Notes: generated by a model from the sequence alone, not told the origin. Shown: positions 9,501 to 63,861, numbered from the stretch's first letter. The stretch is 64,000 nt of DNA from Psococerastis gibbosa (GCA_963971405.1 OZ020488.1:19115089-19179088); one strand, 5' to 3'. Translations and numbers: made by a program.

Positions 9501-11281
9501 ACTACAGAAAGCAACACCGTTGCATAATTGCATTTCCGAAGGAATTGACACAATTACAATTGTTAAAGTTTATTTTAGAATGCAAAGTGCTATTTTGAAA
9601 TGCTTTGTTTACAATTTAAACTCCAGCCGTTTGAGGAATAACTTACTGCTAAAAATGTAAACAAAACAATTTTGAGTGCACTTTCCATTCTAAAATAGAT
9701 TTGTTTACTTTTTTAATCGCACAATGAGTTATTTAAACTGCATGGTAGGCCCGCGGGAATACGTTTACATGGTACCTCGTGCTGTTGCATGAATATATTA
9801 TGATTAGAGAATATGAATATGAAACATTAATATTCGCAGTAGGTAGCATCAATTACATTATCACTTCAGCTATTAAAAATACCGCCATAATCAGGTAATA
9901 ATTCGTAACTACTAACTACAAATCTAGGTTACACTTGATATCTGCAGCTGCAGGTTCACTAATACACAGAAATTGTGGATGGAACGTTCGGCGAGTCTTC
10001 CAAGGGAACAGAACAGGCCCACGCGCCTCAAGGAAATGCATTATGATTATTATTCATGAATTCCAGCTTTGCAAAGGGAAGCAATCATGGGGAGCTTACG
10101 AGATCAGGCAACAACCCATCGTGTACCGAGAATTAAGCCTTAACCGCTGACAAGATCCTTTGTCAATGCGATACTCATGAGATGAGAATTCTCCTTTCCT
10201 GAGGGCTCCATTCGTGGGCGGTCTACTCCCAGGAGTCACGCCATTTGATTTTCATACTATACTGTACACATTTAAGTCGTCATTTATTAATTACTCTATA
10301 TGGTTTTATGAAAAGCAATCGCGAGATTGTACTACAATACTACTATTATAATATTAATTCTCTTCATATTATAGTAAATTCTCAATTGTAATTTAACATT
10401 CATTTTGACGGATAATGAAATGAAATGAAAACCGACTTTATCGAAAAATTAACAAAAGGCCAACAATAAGACTATAAAGTCTAATGGCCGATATTTAGGA
10501 ATATTTCTAGTTCGCAAGCAGCGACAAACATGTAACAATATGAAATTCAGTGCAACAGTGATGGACAAAACAAAAGCAAAATCATAGCCCAGCAGTTGGT
10601 ATAGAGAAATGGAATATTAATGGGAAATGAAGCTGGGTTATGTTTTGTCTACGACATAAAGGAAACTGTCTTTCTCCCTTGAGCTAGATCCATTCCGTTA
10701 CCAAAACGTCACAGTTTTGGTCAAAGAAGAGGATTCCCTATGTTATGGGCTTTTTGCGATTTCATATGGTACACAGGCAGCAAGTGGGGCATTGAAAACA
10801 TAAAGTGGATACAATAACGAACATGAGACTTCATTAAATCCATTAGCTCAGTGATAATAGTGCGAACAAATAATTGCACAATTTTTGGTTTATAAAAATT
10901 GCTATCTGAACTAATAATTTCATTTCAGAACTGGAAGGAATTTACCCCGAAGATCTTGAAGGAATCGACGCACTCCTTGAGAGAGCAAACAGACGCCGGG
11001 TCGCCAGACACTCGTCCACGGCCGGTTCATACCAGTCCTCCTCGAACGAGCCCATCAGCGCCCGCAGTGCCGGCAGCACGTCCCCTCCCCCGCCCACAAT
11101 TCGCCGTGCCATCAGCCTGGCACCCAGGGTGCAGAGAATACGAAAAGTATCCGCTGGGCTAGGTCCTCACCCTGGAAGTGCGGAGGCCCAGAGCCTGATG
11201 GGCCACCTGAGGGGGGCGTCGCAGGACAGTGTCGCCGAGACGGTGGCGGAGGAAACAGGAGATGAGGAGTCCAAGTTGTAA
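340..11281 (+). CDS. Na+/H+ exchanger (SLC9, NHE1-5 type), C-terminal nine exons
   Basis: Plasma-membrane antiporter that exchanges extracellular Na+ for cytosolic H+. Exons: 340-553, 1637-1819, 2352-2529, 3427-3548, 4511-4803, 6348-6413, 7980-8357, 9170-9362, 10929-11281. All have AG/GT borders and phases that match, giving 1980 nt (659 residues plus TAA). Counting from the first residue here, the core carries F-G-E-S-L-L-N-D (residues 65-72; E67 and D72 correspond to the transport-critical E262 and D267 of human NHE1), the A-Y-G-G-L-R-G-A motif in exon 5 and hydrophobic TM segments throughout exons 1-5. Exon 6 begins the juxtamembrane cytosolic helix. The tail is basic and Ser/Pro-rich. The tail wording (D-N-Y-I-R-R-K, Y-E-K-L-S-L) looks closer to NHE3/NHE5 than to NHE1, so insect Nhe2-like is my guess. 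The 5' exons are outside the window. Confidence 0.95.
554..1636 (+). other. NHE intron with one SINE
   Basis: Apart from the tRNA-like SINE at about 1365-1610, no coding potential, no RNA gene and no clear repeat is visible. The 124-residue antisense open frame at 1103-1477 overlaps the SINE and resembles no protein I know. Confidence 0.5.
1365..1610 (-). repeat. tRNA-derived SINE
   Basis: Read on the minus strand, the head carries a pol III B box GGTTCGAGTCC (1546-1556) about 45 bases after a degenerate A-box-like TGTGTAGTAGGGG. The tail (CTAACTCCGCTAGGTTGGCTTAGTAATAGA-like, then A/T-rich ATTTATTTATT) recurs at 26085-26150 (minus) and about 32318-32372 (plus), so this is a dispersed family and not a true tRNA gene. 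Confidence 0.7.
1637..1819 (+). CDS. NHE exon 2: D-A-V-T-V-V-L-Y motif and TM segment
   Basis: Acceptor ATATTTCAG and donor GAG|GTAAGG. The first two bases complete the Asp codon of L-L-N-D-A-V-T-V-V-L-Y. A long hydrophobic helix (L-G-G-L-L-I-G-I-I-F-G-L) follows. No single open frame of 60 codons exposes this exon, because frame-breaking introns flank it closely. Confidence 0.93.
2091..2146. repeat. Short hairpin
   Basis: Near-perfect inverted repeat: an arm ending in ATACTGGTTGAC and its complement GTCAACCAGTAT are separated by about 14 bases. It could be the core of a worn-out MITE. It lies inside an intron and would form a stem of about 20 bp in the transcript. Confidence 0.55.
2352..2529 (+). 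CDS. NHE exon 3: TM helices, Y-F-T-K-M-V
   Basis: Acceptor TGTTATAG, donor GGTGAG|GTAAGC. A closer GT (ATG|GTGAGG) exists, but only the downstream donor keeps the frame into the S-S-T-S-E-A of exon 4. It encodes E-P-L-A-I-L-G-I-A-Y-L-S-Y-V-A-A and I-S-I-I-G-C-G-L. Confidence 0.93.
3037..3149. mobile_element. Hairpin MITE, GGTAGCAGACATT family (short copy)
   Basis: Long inverted repeat: the left arm 3037-3069 (CGCATATTCCACCGACCTCG...) is complementary to the right arm at 3114-3149. The loop contains GCGGTAGCAGACATTTTTAG, also found in the elements at 16407 and 19419. It is non-coding. Target duplication not resolved. Confidence 0.7.
3427..3548 (+). CDS. NHE exon 4: S-T-S-E-A and TM helices
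   Basis: Acceptor TGTTTTAG, donor ATCG|GTAAGA. Encodes S-T-S-E-A-I-I-F-F-F-L-G-I-V-L-V-N-K, typical of the NHE membrane core, and ends with one base of the next Gly codon. Confidence 0.93.
3696..4069. mobile_element. Composite hairpin MITE (TTA target duplication), copy 1
   Basis: Outer inverted repeats GGCGGGGATTCCACCGACCG / complement at 4050-4069, flanked by TTA (3693-3695 and 4070-4072). Inside, bounded by GACTTA and TAAGTC, a second inverted-repeat element runs 3761-3998 with ends G(A/G)CGGGGTTTCCACCGACCT. 374 bp, non-coding. TTA duplications and GGC-ends suggest PIF/Harbinger ancestry. Confidence 0.85.
4139..4202 (+). pseudogene. Broken duplicate of NHE exon 5
   Basis: After a good acceptor (GGTTTACAG) come about 64 bases nearly identical to the start of the real exon at 4511 (V-F-F-L-T-A-I-L-N-R-Y...). 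The match then stops before the A-Y-G-G-L-R-G motif and runs into AT-rich DNA. There is no downstream donor in frame, so inclusion would truncate the protein. It is a partial tandem duplicate and not a mutually exclusive exon. Confidence 0.8.
4241..4410 (+). repeat. tRNA-derived SINE, GAGGCGACTGAAGAGG family
   Basis: Starts with a pol III A-box-like TGGCCAGGTGGTAAC, followed by TTGTGCGAGTCC, GCGATCGGA, CTACAGAGGCGACTG and a TTAAATTGTTTGTATGCGAT tail. Other copies: 5045-5745 (split), 17757-17880 (minus), 46812-46985 and 61289-61365 (minus). Confidence 0.7.
4511..4803 (+). CDS. NHE exon 5: G-G-L-R-G motif, last TM segments
   Basis: Acceptor GGTTTATAG, donor AAT|GTAAGT. Encodes F-I-M-A-Y-G-G-L-R-G-A-V-A-F-S-L-A, the hallmark of NHE family members, and then F-V-Q-G-G-T-I-K. 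A broken copy of the first part of this exon lies about 380 bp upstream (4139-4202). Confidence 0.95.
5045..5745 (+). repeat. SINE of the same family, split by a DNA transposon
   Basis: The head 5045-5090 (GGTGGCAATCTGGTAGCG...CTCTACACGT) and the body 5623-5745 (GATCGGAAACGTTTCGTAAC...GCATGCGATTAAC) together make one SINE, interrupted by the inverted-repeat element at 5091-5622. Confidence 0.75.
5091..5622. mobile_element. hAT-like non-autonomous element inside a SINE
   Basis: Left end CAGGGGTCTTCACA, right end TGTGAAGACCCCT (5610-5622), with further sub-terminal complementarity (GTTATCGAGTTA near the left, TAACTCGATAACA near the right, and GTTAACACAC / GTGTGTTAAC inside). Non-coding, 532 bp. 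The exact target duplication is blurred, so the superfamily is a guess from the CAGGGGT end. Confidence 0.7.
5746..6347 (+). other. NHE intron, nothing recognised
   Basis: AT-rich; short open frames only. No repeat or RNA gene recognised by eye before the acceptor of exon 6. Confidence 0.5.
6348..6413 (+). CDS. NHE exon 6: 22-codon juxtamembrane helix
   Basis: Acceptor CCTTGCAG, donor AGA|GTGAGT, length 66 nt, phase 0 at both ends. Encodes I-I-D-T-M-M-A-G-I-E-E-I-T-G, aligning with the start of the cytosolic regulatory region of NHE proteins (H-V-M-A-G-I-E-E-I-type). Too short to appear as an open frame on its own. Confidence 0.9.
6414..7264 (+). other. NHE intron, nothing recognised
   Basis: Only short open frames on both strands and no similarity that I can name. 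The dispersed repeat at 7265-7495 follows. Confidence 0.45.
7265..7495 (-). repeat. Dispersed repeat, AGACAGCAAC family
   Basis: Shares blocks with 16015-16085 (AGGCTTGAGGAC.., GACGATTGC.., GTCAGCAACCC) and 60065-60300 (GACCAGCAACAT, AATTAGGGTTGGGTGGAC, CATAGTCCA). Probably a SINE read on the minus strand; no clean pol III boxes seen. Confidence 0.5.
7980..8357 (+). CDS. NHE exon 7: cytosolic tail
   Basis: Acceptor TTGCTTCAG, donor CAGCAA|GTAAGC, 126 codons. It continues the membrane-proximal amphipathic region (Y-Y-D-Q-H-F-L-T-K, R-L-Y-E-K-L-S-L) and then a basic, Ser/Pro-rich stretch with possible phosphorylation sites (R-R-R-T-L-S-D). The frame is fixed by the phase-0 junction with exon 6; a second open frame over the same bases is a shadow. 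Confidence 0.92.
9170..9362 (+). CDS. NHE exon 8: cytosolic tail
   Basis: Acceptor TTTCGCAG, donor TCAG|GTAAAA. Encodes Y-H-E-R-Y-D-P-N-I-L-Y and a charged helical stretch rich in R and E. It ends one base into a codon, matching exon 9. Confidence 0.9.
9571..9697. repeat. Hairpin-forming repeat
   Basis: The arm 9571-9590 (TATTTTAGAATGCAAAGTGC) matches the complement of 9678-9697 at 19 of 20 bases, with further complementary inner segments around TGTTTAC/GTAAACA. Likely a small MITE in NHE intron 8; ends and target duplication are not resolved. Confidence 0.6.
9713..10928 (+). other. NHE intron, nothing recognised
   Basis: About 1.2 kb between the hairpin repeat and the last exon. No coding exon, RNA or repeat could be supported. 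Confidence 0.45.
10929..11281 (+). CDS. NHE exon 9: C terminus and stop codon
   Basis: Acceptor CATTTCAG. Starting with the split Glu codon it reads E-L-E-G-I-Y-P-E-D-L-E-G-I-D and continues through a low-complexity Ser/Pro/Arg tail to E-E-S-K-L and TAA at 11279. It is visibly more GC-rich than its surroundings, as expected for coding sequence here. Another frame across the exon start is open but does not fit the splice phase. Confidence 0.9.
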
Positions 11282-12078
11282 ATGAAATATTAACTAATTG
11301 ATCCAGTATTGTTAGAGCAAATTTTAAATCCCATATTTATATGATTGGATATGATATACGGTACGTGTATTTCTATACTTCATTAGTAGTATAGCATATA
11401 CAGCAGGTGAATGTGTATTATGTGTCACAATTTAAATTACCGTACATAAATTGCTTTTTAGAAATTTGAAGCTTTCCTTTTGTCAATCACAACGTGCAGG
11501 CTGCCCGGTGTCAAGCAAGGTGTTAAATTCGTTCTAATACAAGTTCTTATATTAAGTGATGCAGATTCTTCTCATGCATACAATGCCAATCAAACCATTA
11601 TTTTCATCTAAAAAAAAAAATGTATTCTAGCCCATCGGCGTTAAGAATGGAGGCTGACGCCTGCAAGACTCATTGTTATAGCAATTTGGAAATTCACATC
11701 GCAGTCTAGCGTAAACTTCAACACATTGACTTGGAACACTAAGAATTTATTAAAATAATATATATATAATGTCGGGTTTTTTGCAATTGTCCTACAGAGG
11801 CGTGCGTAACAAAAAAAAAACATTTTAAATATAAAACGAATGCATCCCGGTATCGAGAGGCCCAAATAATTTTCCCAGTCGCTGGCACCTAGCCAAGTGT
11901 GCTGTAGGGAGCAACAGTGCACTGCTGGAAGGAGGCAACCGACTTGTCCAGAAGCAACAGGAATGTCACCGCCTGTTGCTCGACGCTACCTCCCCTGCTA
12001 CAGCAAACATTTTCCGATGATATTTATGCAAGTCAACATGCAAGGCATAAAATAGACCATCACTTCGAAACGGACTTA
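11282..12078 (+). other. NHE 3' UTR and intergenic DNA
   Basis: Begins with the 3' UTR after TAA at 11279-11281. No canonical AATAAA is obvious close to the stop, so the mRNA end is not placed. Several A-runs (about 11610, 11811) are present. Confidence 0.4.
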
Positions 12079-12525
12079 GGCAGCTATTCCATCTGTCAAT
12101 TTTACTTCAAATTTGATTTGAGATGTTTGTTTTACTCTCCATTTTAATTTCCCCGTGTTAAAATTCATCAATGAACATAGAGTAAAATAACAAACTAAAA
12201 TTAAACAATGGCGTCATCTAGACGTCTAGAGATGATAAATAATTTAAATTAATTTCTTGAGAACGAACGAATTATTTCGTAGTTAAAATAATAAAATTTC
12301 TAATAGATTATAAAATTAAAACAAAGACGGCGGGCAAACTTACAAATTTGGAACAAATTAAAAAATTACATTTTATTGTAAATTGTAATTGTAATCATAA
12401 CAAATAACAAATCAATTGTTGAAAACAAGTGGAATGGGGTGTAAAAATAAATAATGCAACATTGATGATTTTCCGTCAATGACAAAATCAAATATGAAGT
12501 AAAATTGACAGATGGAATAGCCGCC
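12079..12525. mobile_element. MITE with TTA target duplication
   Basis: Inverted repeats GGC(A/G)GCTATTCCATCTGTCAA extending through TTTTACTTCA..TTTGATTT (left 12079-12119, right 12487-12525), flanked by TTA at 12076-12078 and 12526-12528. 447 bp and non-coding. TTA duplication plus a GGC start suggest PIF/Harbinger. Confidence 0.85.
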
Positions 12526-12994
12526 TTACCAATATCATTTAGAGCATTAAAGTTGCGTAGGGCGTAAGCGTTTTAACTCAATAAAATTCGAAAACTTTTG
12601 TCAGTAATAAGCAAGGAGGGGAAGGCAATAGAGCCTACAATTGTACTGGACTTTCAAAAACAATAACGAATATTAAACTGAGGAAGTATAAATATTGGTT
12701 TATCGATCAAAAATACATCCCCTGATAAAAATTCGTAACGCATCAACCATTCTATTTAAAATTTCAGCAGATTGCCTCTCTATCATGTCCACTTTTGGGT
12801 TTCATTTTAATTTTTGCATATGATTTACATACATGCCAGGCAGTATGTCGTTTGTATGTCATTTAAAAACATGCACACACAAATATTATACTGCTTCAGA
12901 TCTTCCTTATCGTAATCCCATTGCCAAGGAACTAATATATTATTAACAAATAACAACAGTGATACATGAATACATATTTATTTTATTTACGCAC

Positions 12995-13070
12995 AGTGGA
13001 AACGCTGCTGTCGTACTCCGTGAGGATAAGGTGCGGTAAAAGTAAAAAGAAAGTACAATACAATACCTCT
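12995..13070 (+). pseudogene. LINE 3' fragment
   Basis: TGGAAACGCTGCTGTCGT followed by ATGAGGATAAGG-like sequence matches, in opposite orientation, the LINE tail at about 48720-48800. Only the last codons and the start of the 3' UTR survive. Confidence 0.55.
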
Positions 13071-15413
13071 GCAGGCAGGGGAATTAGAGAAAGAAAAATT
13101 GGATGCGAACGGGATTTGAACTTGAGTTGCCGGGATGGTATGCTGGCTCTTGCACTAAACTCGCCTTGTTCAAATTCTCTCCGGTTTCTTGTCACTAACA
13201 GCATTCGGGTGACATAGGATATGAGGAGTTCAACAGGGCAGAAAAAAAATGAAATACTGTAGACTGCACAGTGTACAGTGTCTTAAATTTCAGAAATGTA
13301 CGTATGCCTATACTCAAGTATTAGAACAGAACATAGTTCTTGATTTCTTTTAATTACTGGTTAGGTAAGAGATTAATTATTGATAATGCATTAAATATTG
13401 TACACATAGGATACGGTAGTATTGTTTTAATAAAGTGCAACTACAATATATTGAAATTTTTTTTATTATAAATCGAATTTTAATAATAATAATAATAATA
13501 CTAGTAGTAATTATAATAATATAGTATAGTATAGAAAAAAATAAATGTAGATACAGCGAACTGTTCAAGTAGTTTATAAACTGACAAATTTCAATCTATA
13601 CAAGCGCTTCCAATGTTATTTCGTAAAACAACAGTAAGCACATTCATGCCTCCCGGCTACAGCCAACATATACAATTATTGCAATGTTTTGCATTCATTA
13701 TAAACTCTATATTTAGTTAAATGAAATGCAAAACATCGGTAAGTCAGACGTAAACAACAATTTAAAGCGATTTCATGTGACGGTTTTTCAATGTCGGGCA
13801 TCCGGGCAATGGAGAAGAGATGCCGCAAGATTTGGATCAATCGAGCGATGACGTCACCCTCTGACCCTACTTGACCCATTTTTGCCCTCACCTGCCTAAC
13901 TAACCAACGGTAAGTTTTAACTGTCTTTTTAATGCAATTTACACCCGGTCGAAAGTTGCGAATTTCACTCGAAACATTTTCAACCCTCCAAAATCTTTAA
14001 TAGCCCTCAATATCTCATATACTGTAGCTGTCCCCCAGCAGTGGTGTGTACTTATTTAACACATTATAGTTTTAAATGTTACAAACTTACATCTGACATT
14101 GTTTGTGTCCTGAGAAGCGAATTTCCCCGAGGCCTCTTTTACAATATTCAAATGAAAGGAAACCCCACCATCTTCAAAATGTCAGGCTTGACTGGTTCAT
14201 TCAACTTATTTTCATAAATTTCCGCAAGGCCAGGCCGTTAATGTCTATCGTTAACATTCAATATTCATGAATTCGCAATCTTTCTTTTGGTTTCATCTTA
14301 AAATCTTTCTTCGTTTCATTCTTTCCGGACTTCATAAAGTTCATATGAAAATTTTCCGTAAAATCAAAACGGGTATTTTAGCTTTGATCTTTTTCCTCTC
14401 AGAACCTGTCTAAGTAAACACAGTTCATAATAAAAAGAACAGCACTGCAGAGGAATAATTTGTCATTGATGAGGTTTTTTTCTATTTACATGTTGGATAA
14501 TTTAGGCTATCTGTACATTCAAGAACCAATCATTTTTTACCTATTGCATGTATGACTCCATTAGATGTTCTTCTAATCTATCTCAGTAAGGCTACTGGTT
14601 GTGTAGAAAAAATATAAATAAGAAAAGGGTGTGCTGTGATTTTTAAAAAAAAAGTCTTTATTTTCCATTTGGGTGAATTGCCCAGTCGTACAATTAATCC
14701 ATAATAAATAATACAATAAAATTGTTGTCCAATAGGCTAATGCTAATTAAACTGAACAACAAAATTAAAAATTAAACTATGTAACTAAAAAACGAGGATG
14801 GTCAAGCCTTCTATCAATTCAATGGCAATGCACCATGCGATCCACAATCAACACAGTACATCAATTATATTTCCTATAGATACACAGTATCGAAGGCGGC
14901 TATCAAACTTTCTGACAATCCATCAATTCAATATGCAATACCTTTCCTTGACACATCAATCCACACCGTTGATAGACGCGCAATATTATCGAGTTGTCAA
15001 GAAAGTATCGTCAATATTGTGTACGGGGCGCTATATTTTACGCATGAACACCTACACTGAGTTAATGAAACTGGAAAAGGGAGAAATAAGAAGTTGTGGA
15101 AGCGGAAAATTGAAGATTTGAAAACAAGCTCATTACAAGATGGATTGGAACGAATGAAATGAGTTGGCTTTATTGTTTTACTTTATGAGTGGCCTTGAAA
15201 GAATAATGAAAGGATGAATGAATTGCTACGTCAAGTTTATGTCAGCTACCCTTTGGAAGGCAAATTAACTAAATTAAATATCGATCAGTTTAGCAATAGC
15301 TATTGCTGATGCTTAAGCTGAAGACCCGTATGGGTGAAGATGCGGTTTAAGTAATAGTCCAATACTTCAATACTCATATAGAATACAATGTTTAATACTT
15401 GACCCAAGTTAAA
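13071..15413. other. Intergenic, no gene seen
   Basis: 2.3 kb of AT-rich DNA with simple AAT/AT stretches near 13480-13530. Open frames up to 107 codons (14798-15121) show no family resemblance. Confidence 0.45.
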
Positions 15414-15532
15414 GAAAATTTCACTCTGAATTAGGAATCGGTTTTCAATGCTCTATAATTAGCATTTAAATAATTACTATTTACTATTATTCAGTACTAA
15501 GAAACTAATTCCCAATTCAGAGTGAAACTTTC
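15414..15532. repeat. Hairpin-forming repeat
   Basis: The arms 15414-15439 (GAAAATTTCACTCTGAATTA...) and 15507-15532 are complementary with a few mismatches around a 67-base loop. Probably a small MITE; no target duplication could be fixed. Confidence 0.6.
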
Positions 15533-15607
15533 ATTAAATTATGTCGACTGCACCGATTTTTAATGAACAAGAACAACAGCAAAGTCAGGTCTTTTTTATT
15601 TCATCTT

Positions 15608-15924
15608 CTAGTTACAGCCAGCTGGCTGATTGGTAGCAACATGTGGCATCAATTTAGTTGATTTAAATTTGCGCTTTGCTCTTCTGGGTGTCCGCGCCCA
15701 TGTTATCAACCCAAAACTCCCCTCAGAGTGTTCTGAAGAGGGGGATTGACTTGAAGTACACAATGATGAGACATGACCCTCTCGCCATAGTAGAGCTGCA
15801 GTGTGTAAGTAAGCGGCAGAACTACTATGGGACCAGCGTAGGCCGGGCAGGTCAGCAAGCCATGCGCCACTGTCAGTGGGACGCCATGGTTGAGACTCTT
15901 TGCGGGTCATTTTTCATAAGATGA
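15608..15924. other. GC-richer patch, unidentified
   Basis: About 300 bases are clearly richer in GC than the flanks and open on both strands (100 codons minus, 82 plus). I recognise no domain. It may be a decayed transposon coding piece, since GC-rich islands elsewhere in the window turn out to be LINE tails. Confidence 0.3.
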
Positions 15925-16014
15925 CCCCATACGCGACAAAATCAATTCCTCCCGTCTGTGAGGGTGGCTCGCTTGTTGTGATGGACCACTCCAAACCTTA
16001 AAAAAAAGAACAAA

Positions 16015-16085
16015 AGGTCTAAGCCTGAGGACTCTCTTGACGATTGCACTATTTGGGGTGCTGGGGTCAGCAACCCATTAAAACT
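16015..16085 (-). repeat. Fragment of the AGACAGCAAC dispersed repeat
   Basis: Matches the start of 7265-7495: AAGCCTGAGGACTCTC, GACGATTGCACTATTTG and GGTCAGCAACCC. Confidence 0.45.
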
Positions 16086-16406
16086 TTCCAACTAAGTGAA
16101 CAACTCATTCGTCATGCTTGTATATCCTAAAAATAATGTGAAATTTTTAAAATTGAAGCAAACGAAGAAGACTGAAGAGTGTGAAAATGAATGTAGCACA
16201 CCTGTGGCGATAGAGCAATTTCATTACCTGACACGGTACGCACACCTGATGTTGAAGCTTAGTATCGTAGTCGATAAATCTAATTATTTATGCGAGCTTT
16301 AGCTCAGGTGATATTGCAAGGGAAATGTTATAAATTCCATTTCGCCAGAAGGTGACGCATAGTATTAAAATTACAGTGGCAATATTAGAACTCTTATACA
16401 GACTTA

Positions 16407-16519
16407 GGCGGGGATTCCACCAACGTCAATAGTGATATTAAATGTTTTTTGTCTAAAACTGTCTGCTACCACGTCAAAAAACATTTAATATCACTATTGA
16501 CGTTGGTGGAATCACCGCC
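16407..16519. mobile_element. Hairpin MITE, GGCGGGGATTCC family (short copy)
   Basis: Nearly the whole element folds on itself: left GGCGGGGATTCCACCAACGT.. and right ..ACGTTGGTGGAATCACCGCC, arms of about 50 bases. The loop holds GTCTGCTACCACGTC, the family core in inverse orientation. 113 bp. Confidence 0.85.
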
Positions 16520-16526
16520 GTATATA

Positions 16527-16774
16527 CAGCAGCCCTGCCATGCCGTTTACATGCTAACACCAGGAACATGATTAAATTATTCTGAATAAACACCCAAATA
16601 ATTCCCAAGGAGTCATATGACAGGATTAAAATCAAGCAAATGAATCATTACGTATCGATGTGTTAAAATATTTTAATCCTGTCTCCTGACACCTTGGGGT
16701 TTAATCAAAATAATTTAGTCTTATTTCTGGTGTTAAGTTAACCCGTAAACGCCAACGGCATGGTAGGGCTGCTG
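16527..16774. mobile_element. MITE with TA target duplication
   Basis: Inverted repeats CAGCAGCCCTGCCATGCCGT / complement at the right end (16755-16774, one-base gaps), sub-terminal CTAACACCAG / CTGGTGTTA, flanked by TA (16525-16526, 16775-16776). 248 bp and non-coding. The TA duplication fits Tc1/mariner-type mobilisation. It starts only 8 bp from the previous MITE. Confidence 0.85.
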
Positions 16775-17756
16775 TAAATTTGAGAAGAATGTAGTGTTGT
16801 GATGAACTTATATAATATATAAAAATAATATAAAAAAAAACTTATGAGGAGGCCGTAGACATGGATAAACACTAAACTCGGCACTTTATATATTTTAATT
16901 TAATTTTAGGCGAATGTAGTCTATGATAAGAGTTGAGGAGAAGAATACAACATTCGCTGCAAACCAATCCCTAGATTCCAACTCGAGAAGAAGTCTATGT
17001 AACTTCATTATCACTATTTTATGCAAGAAAACTTTTTTGGTATTGTAATTTTACAATGAATTTCTGACCCTTATCTCATTTTTATGAAAAAATTCACATT
17101 CCAGAGTAACCATAACTCCTCCTTCCACAGTTGCAAGGTATGAAAATGTTGTTATGAGTAAATATATAAATAAATAATTATATATATCAATATATTATTC
17201 ATTTATATTTAATTTATTAAAAATACGATCTCAAAAAGCAGGCTATTCTATTCTAAATCATCGGTATTTATGCATTTATGCATCATAGCGTGATTTTCTA
17301 AAGCAACAATATTTCAGATGGTGAAATGTAAACTTACTGCAGGCAAGAATTTTTGGTCACCAACAACATACAATAGGGGCTTTCGCCATGAGCAAAATAC
17401 CATTGAAAACCGCGGAAACGTCGTATTTCGAGCTGAATTTGAGTAAACACAAACAAAATATTGCGGCTAAGTGGTCGATAGAGTATATTCAACAGCGCAA
17501 CGCTACAGAGATTAGCAAATAAGCCTGCTATATATTTATTGTACTCTATGAATTGGAACGAACAGGAGCGAAATGGAGGAAAATATGTAGAGTTGCTGCC
17601 AGGCAACAGTTGAGATTGTGACCTCAGAAGAACACTCCATGAATTCCCCATACTATTGAAGAACCCCTCTTATTGAAAAAAAAGTTCACAAACGTAATGC
17701 AATACAGTACTACAATGAAGATGCGATATAAGATAAGGGTTGAGATTTTTTTTAAA

Positions 17757-17880
17757 ATGTTTTTTTAAATGTTAATCGCATACAAACAATTTAATGAATG
17801 TATCCGATTGACCTATTCAGTCGCCTCTGTAGGATAGTAGGCTACCCGTGTAGAGTTACGACACGTCTCCGATCAATTAT
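17757..17880 (-). repeat. SINE, GAGGCGACTGAAGAGG family
   Basis: Reverse complement of the 3' body: TAATCGCATACAAACAATTT, GAATGTATCCGATTGACC, CAGTCGCCTCTGTAGG and GTCTCCGATC. The pol III head is missing. Confidence 0.65.
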
Positions 17881-19137
17881 TTGCTATAACAGTCTGCTTG
17901 GAATCTTTGCTGATATGCAAACAAAAATATGCGTTTTATTCATGATGAAGTTCGTAAGATCGCGAGCAATATCAGCGAAGTATCTACAGTATACTTAAAT
18001 TACGTACATAAGGTAGTTAATAAATGAAGCAATATGAAAAAATAAAAATAAAAAAATGCAGGAGAAATAATAACGGACCGAAGAAAGGTACTGAGGAAAA
18101 TATTTTCACTTCTGAGGAATTTTCATCAAGGAGCTCACGACTGCGACAAACTCACGATATCTTAAATTCTCTGAAATTCCTGAGTTAAAGCGATAAATGG
18201 GTAACAATACCTGCCAAATACCACGAAACTATGGTATAGAAATATTTGAGGGAGCTTTGTCTCACGTTACATTTACTGCGAATCTACCTTACACTGTATG
18301 TAATTACGTAATTTTTGTGTGTTGAAGTGCAATTAAAAAAATAATAATAATAATTTTGAGTAATTTTTGGTAATATGATACTATCTGAATATTTTACTGT
18401 ACTGACATCTTATTTGCTTTTCATCTCACTGAAGTATAACAGAGAGCCTAATGACGACAACTTCGCATTGATGGCAGGTTCATAATTTTCATCGTATTTT
18501 TTTTTCTTGTAAAGTCTTAATTAAAAGTCATGAAAAAAAACCTAGACTTAACAAATCTGCTCGTTTTTAGCGAAATGGTTATTGAGGATGTTATTAGACG
18601 AACAACGTGCGCAACCCTATTTCCCTAACAACCACCAATACACTATAATTATCCTGTATTTGTATTTTCTGTTAAAACCTGAAACCAGAACGAAGTTAAA
18701 ATGTATATCCCGCTTCTTGTTGCCTGAGGTAGGGCCCCGGGGGGTTGCTGATTTTCTTGCGTACTGCCAGAACCGTCAGCATCTGTAATTATAATTACTC
18801 ATTGGCTATCCTTGGCAGGTCGCAGTATAAGAGCTTATAATCTCATCATCAATGTCATAGAAAGTGTCAGAAAGTCCTGAATTGAGAAAAAAATTGAATA
18901 AATCCCCCCCCCCCCTTGGCAGGCTAAATTTAGCAAAAATATTTAAATATTAATTGAGATGTGATTCAGGTAGGAAGTGTTTTTTTTTTTTCTAGTTCCG
19001 GGTCTTTAACCAACTGTATCAGTTGAAAACTTCTAGAAATCACAAACAATTTTAAAGGTTTCCTTACGTATATGAACAGAAATACTGGAAACCTACATGG
19101 GATTAGGTATAGGTTGACGCGTTAACAGAGGTTGAGA
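17881..19137. other. Intergenic, no gene seen
   Basis: AT-rich sequence upstream of the ferlin start, with a C13 run near 18905 and a T-run near 18980. No conserved element recognised. Confidence 0.4.
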
Positions 19138-19224
19138 GCTTGGGCCGGGGGTGTACTGAGTCAGCAGCGAGCAGTGTAGCGAAGGCTTTTCCGGCAGCGG
19201 CACGCGTTTTCCCTCTCCACCGGC
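19138..19224 (+). promoter_or_regulatory. Probable ferlin 5' UTR / promoter-proximal GC-rich leader
   Basis: An abrupt GC-rich stretch directly before the ATG at 19225 contrasts with AT-rich flanks. No TATA box or perfect initiator is apparent; the transcription start is unknown. Confidence 0.35.

Positions 19225-63861
<44,637 letters not shown>

Noticed and set aside
10899-11162. 87-codon ORF with Pro/Ser-rich sequence over NHE exon 9
   Set aside because: Wrong frame: the splice phase from exon 8 demands the frame ending in E-E-S-K-L-stop.
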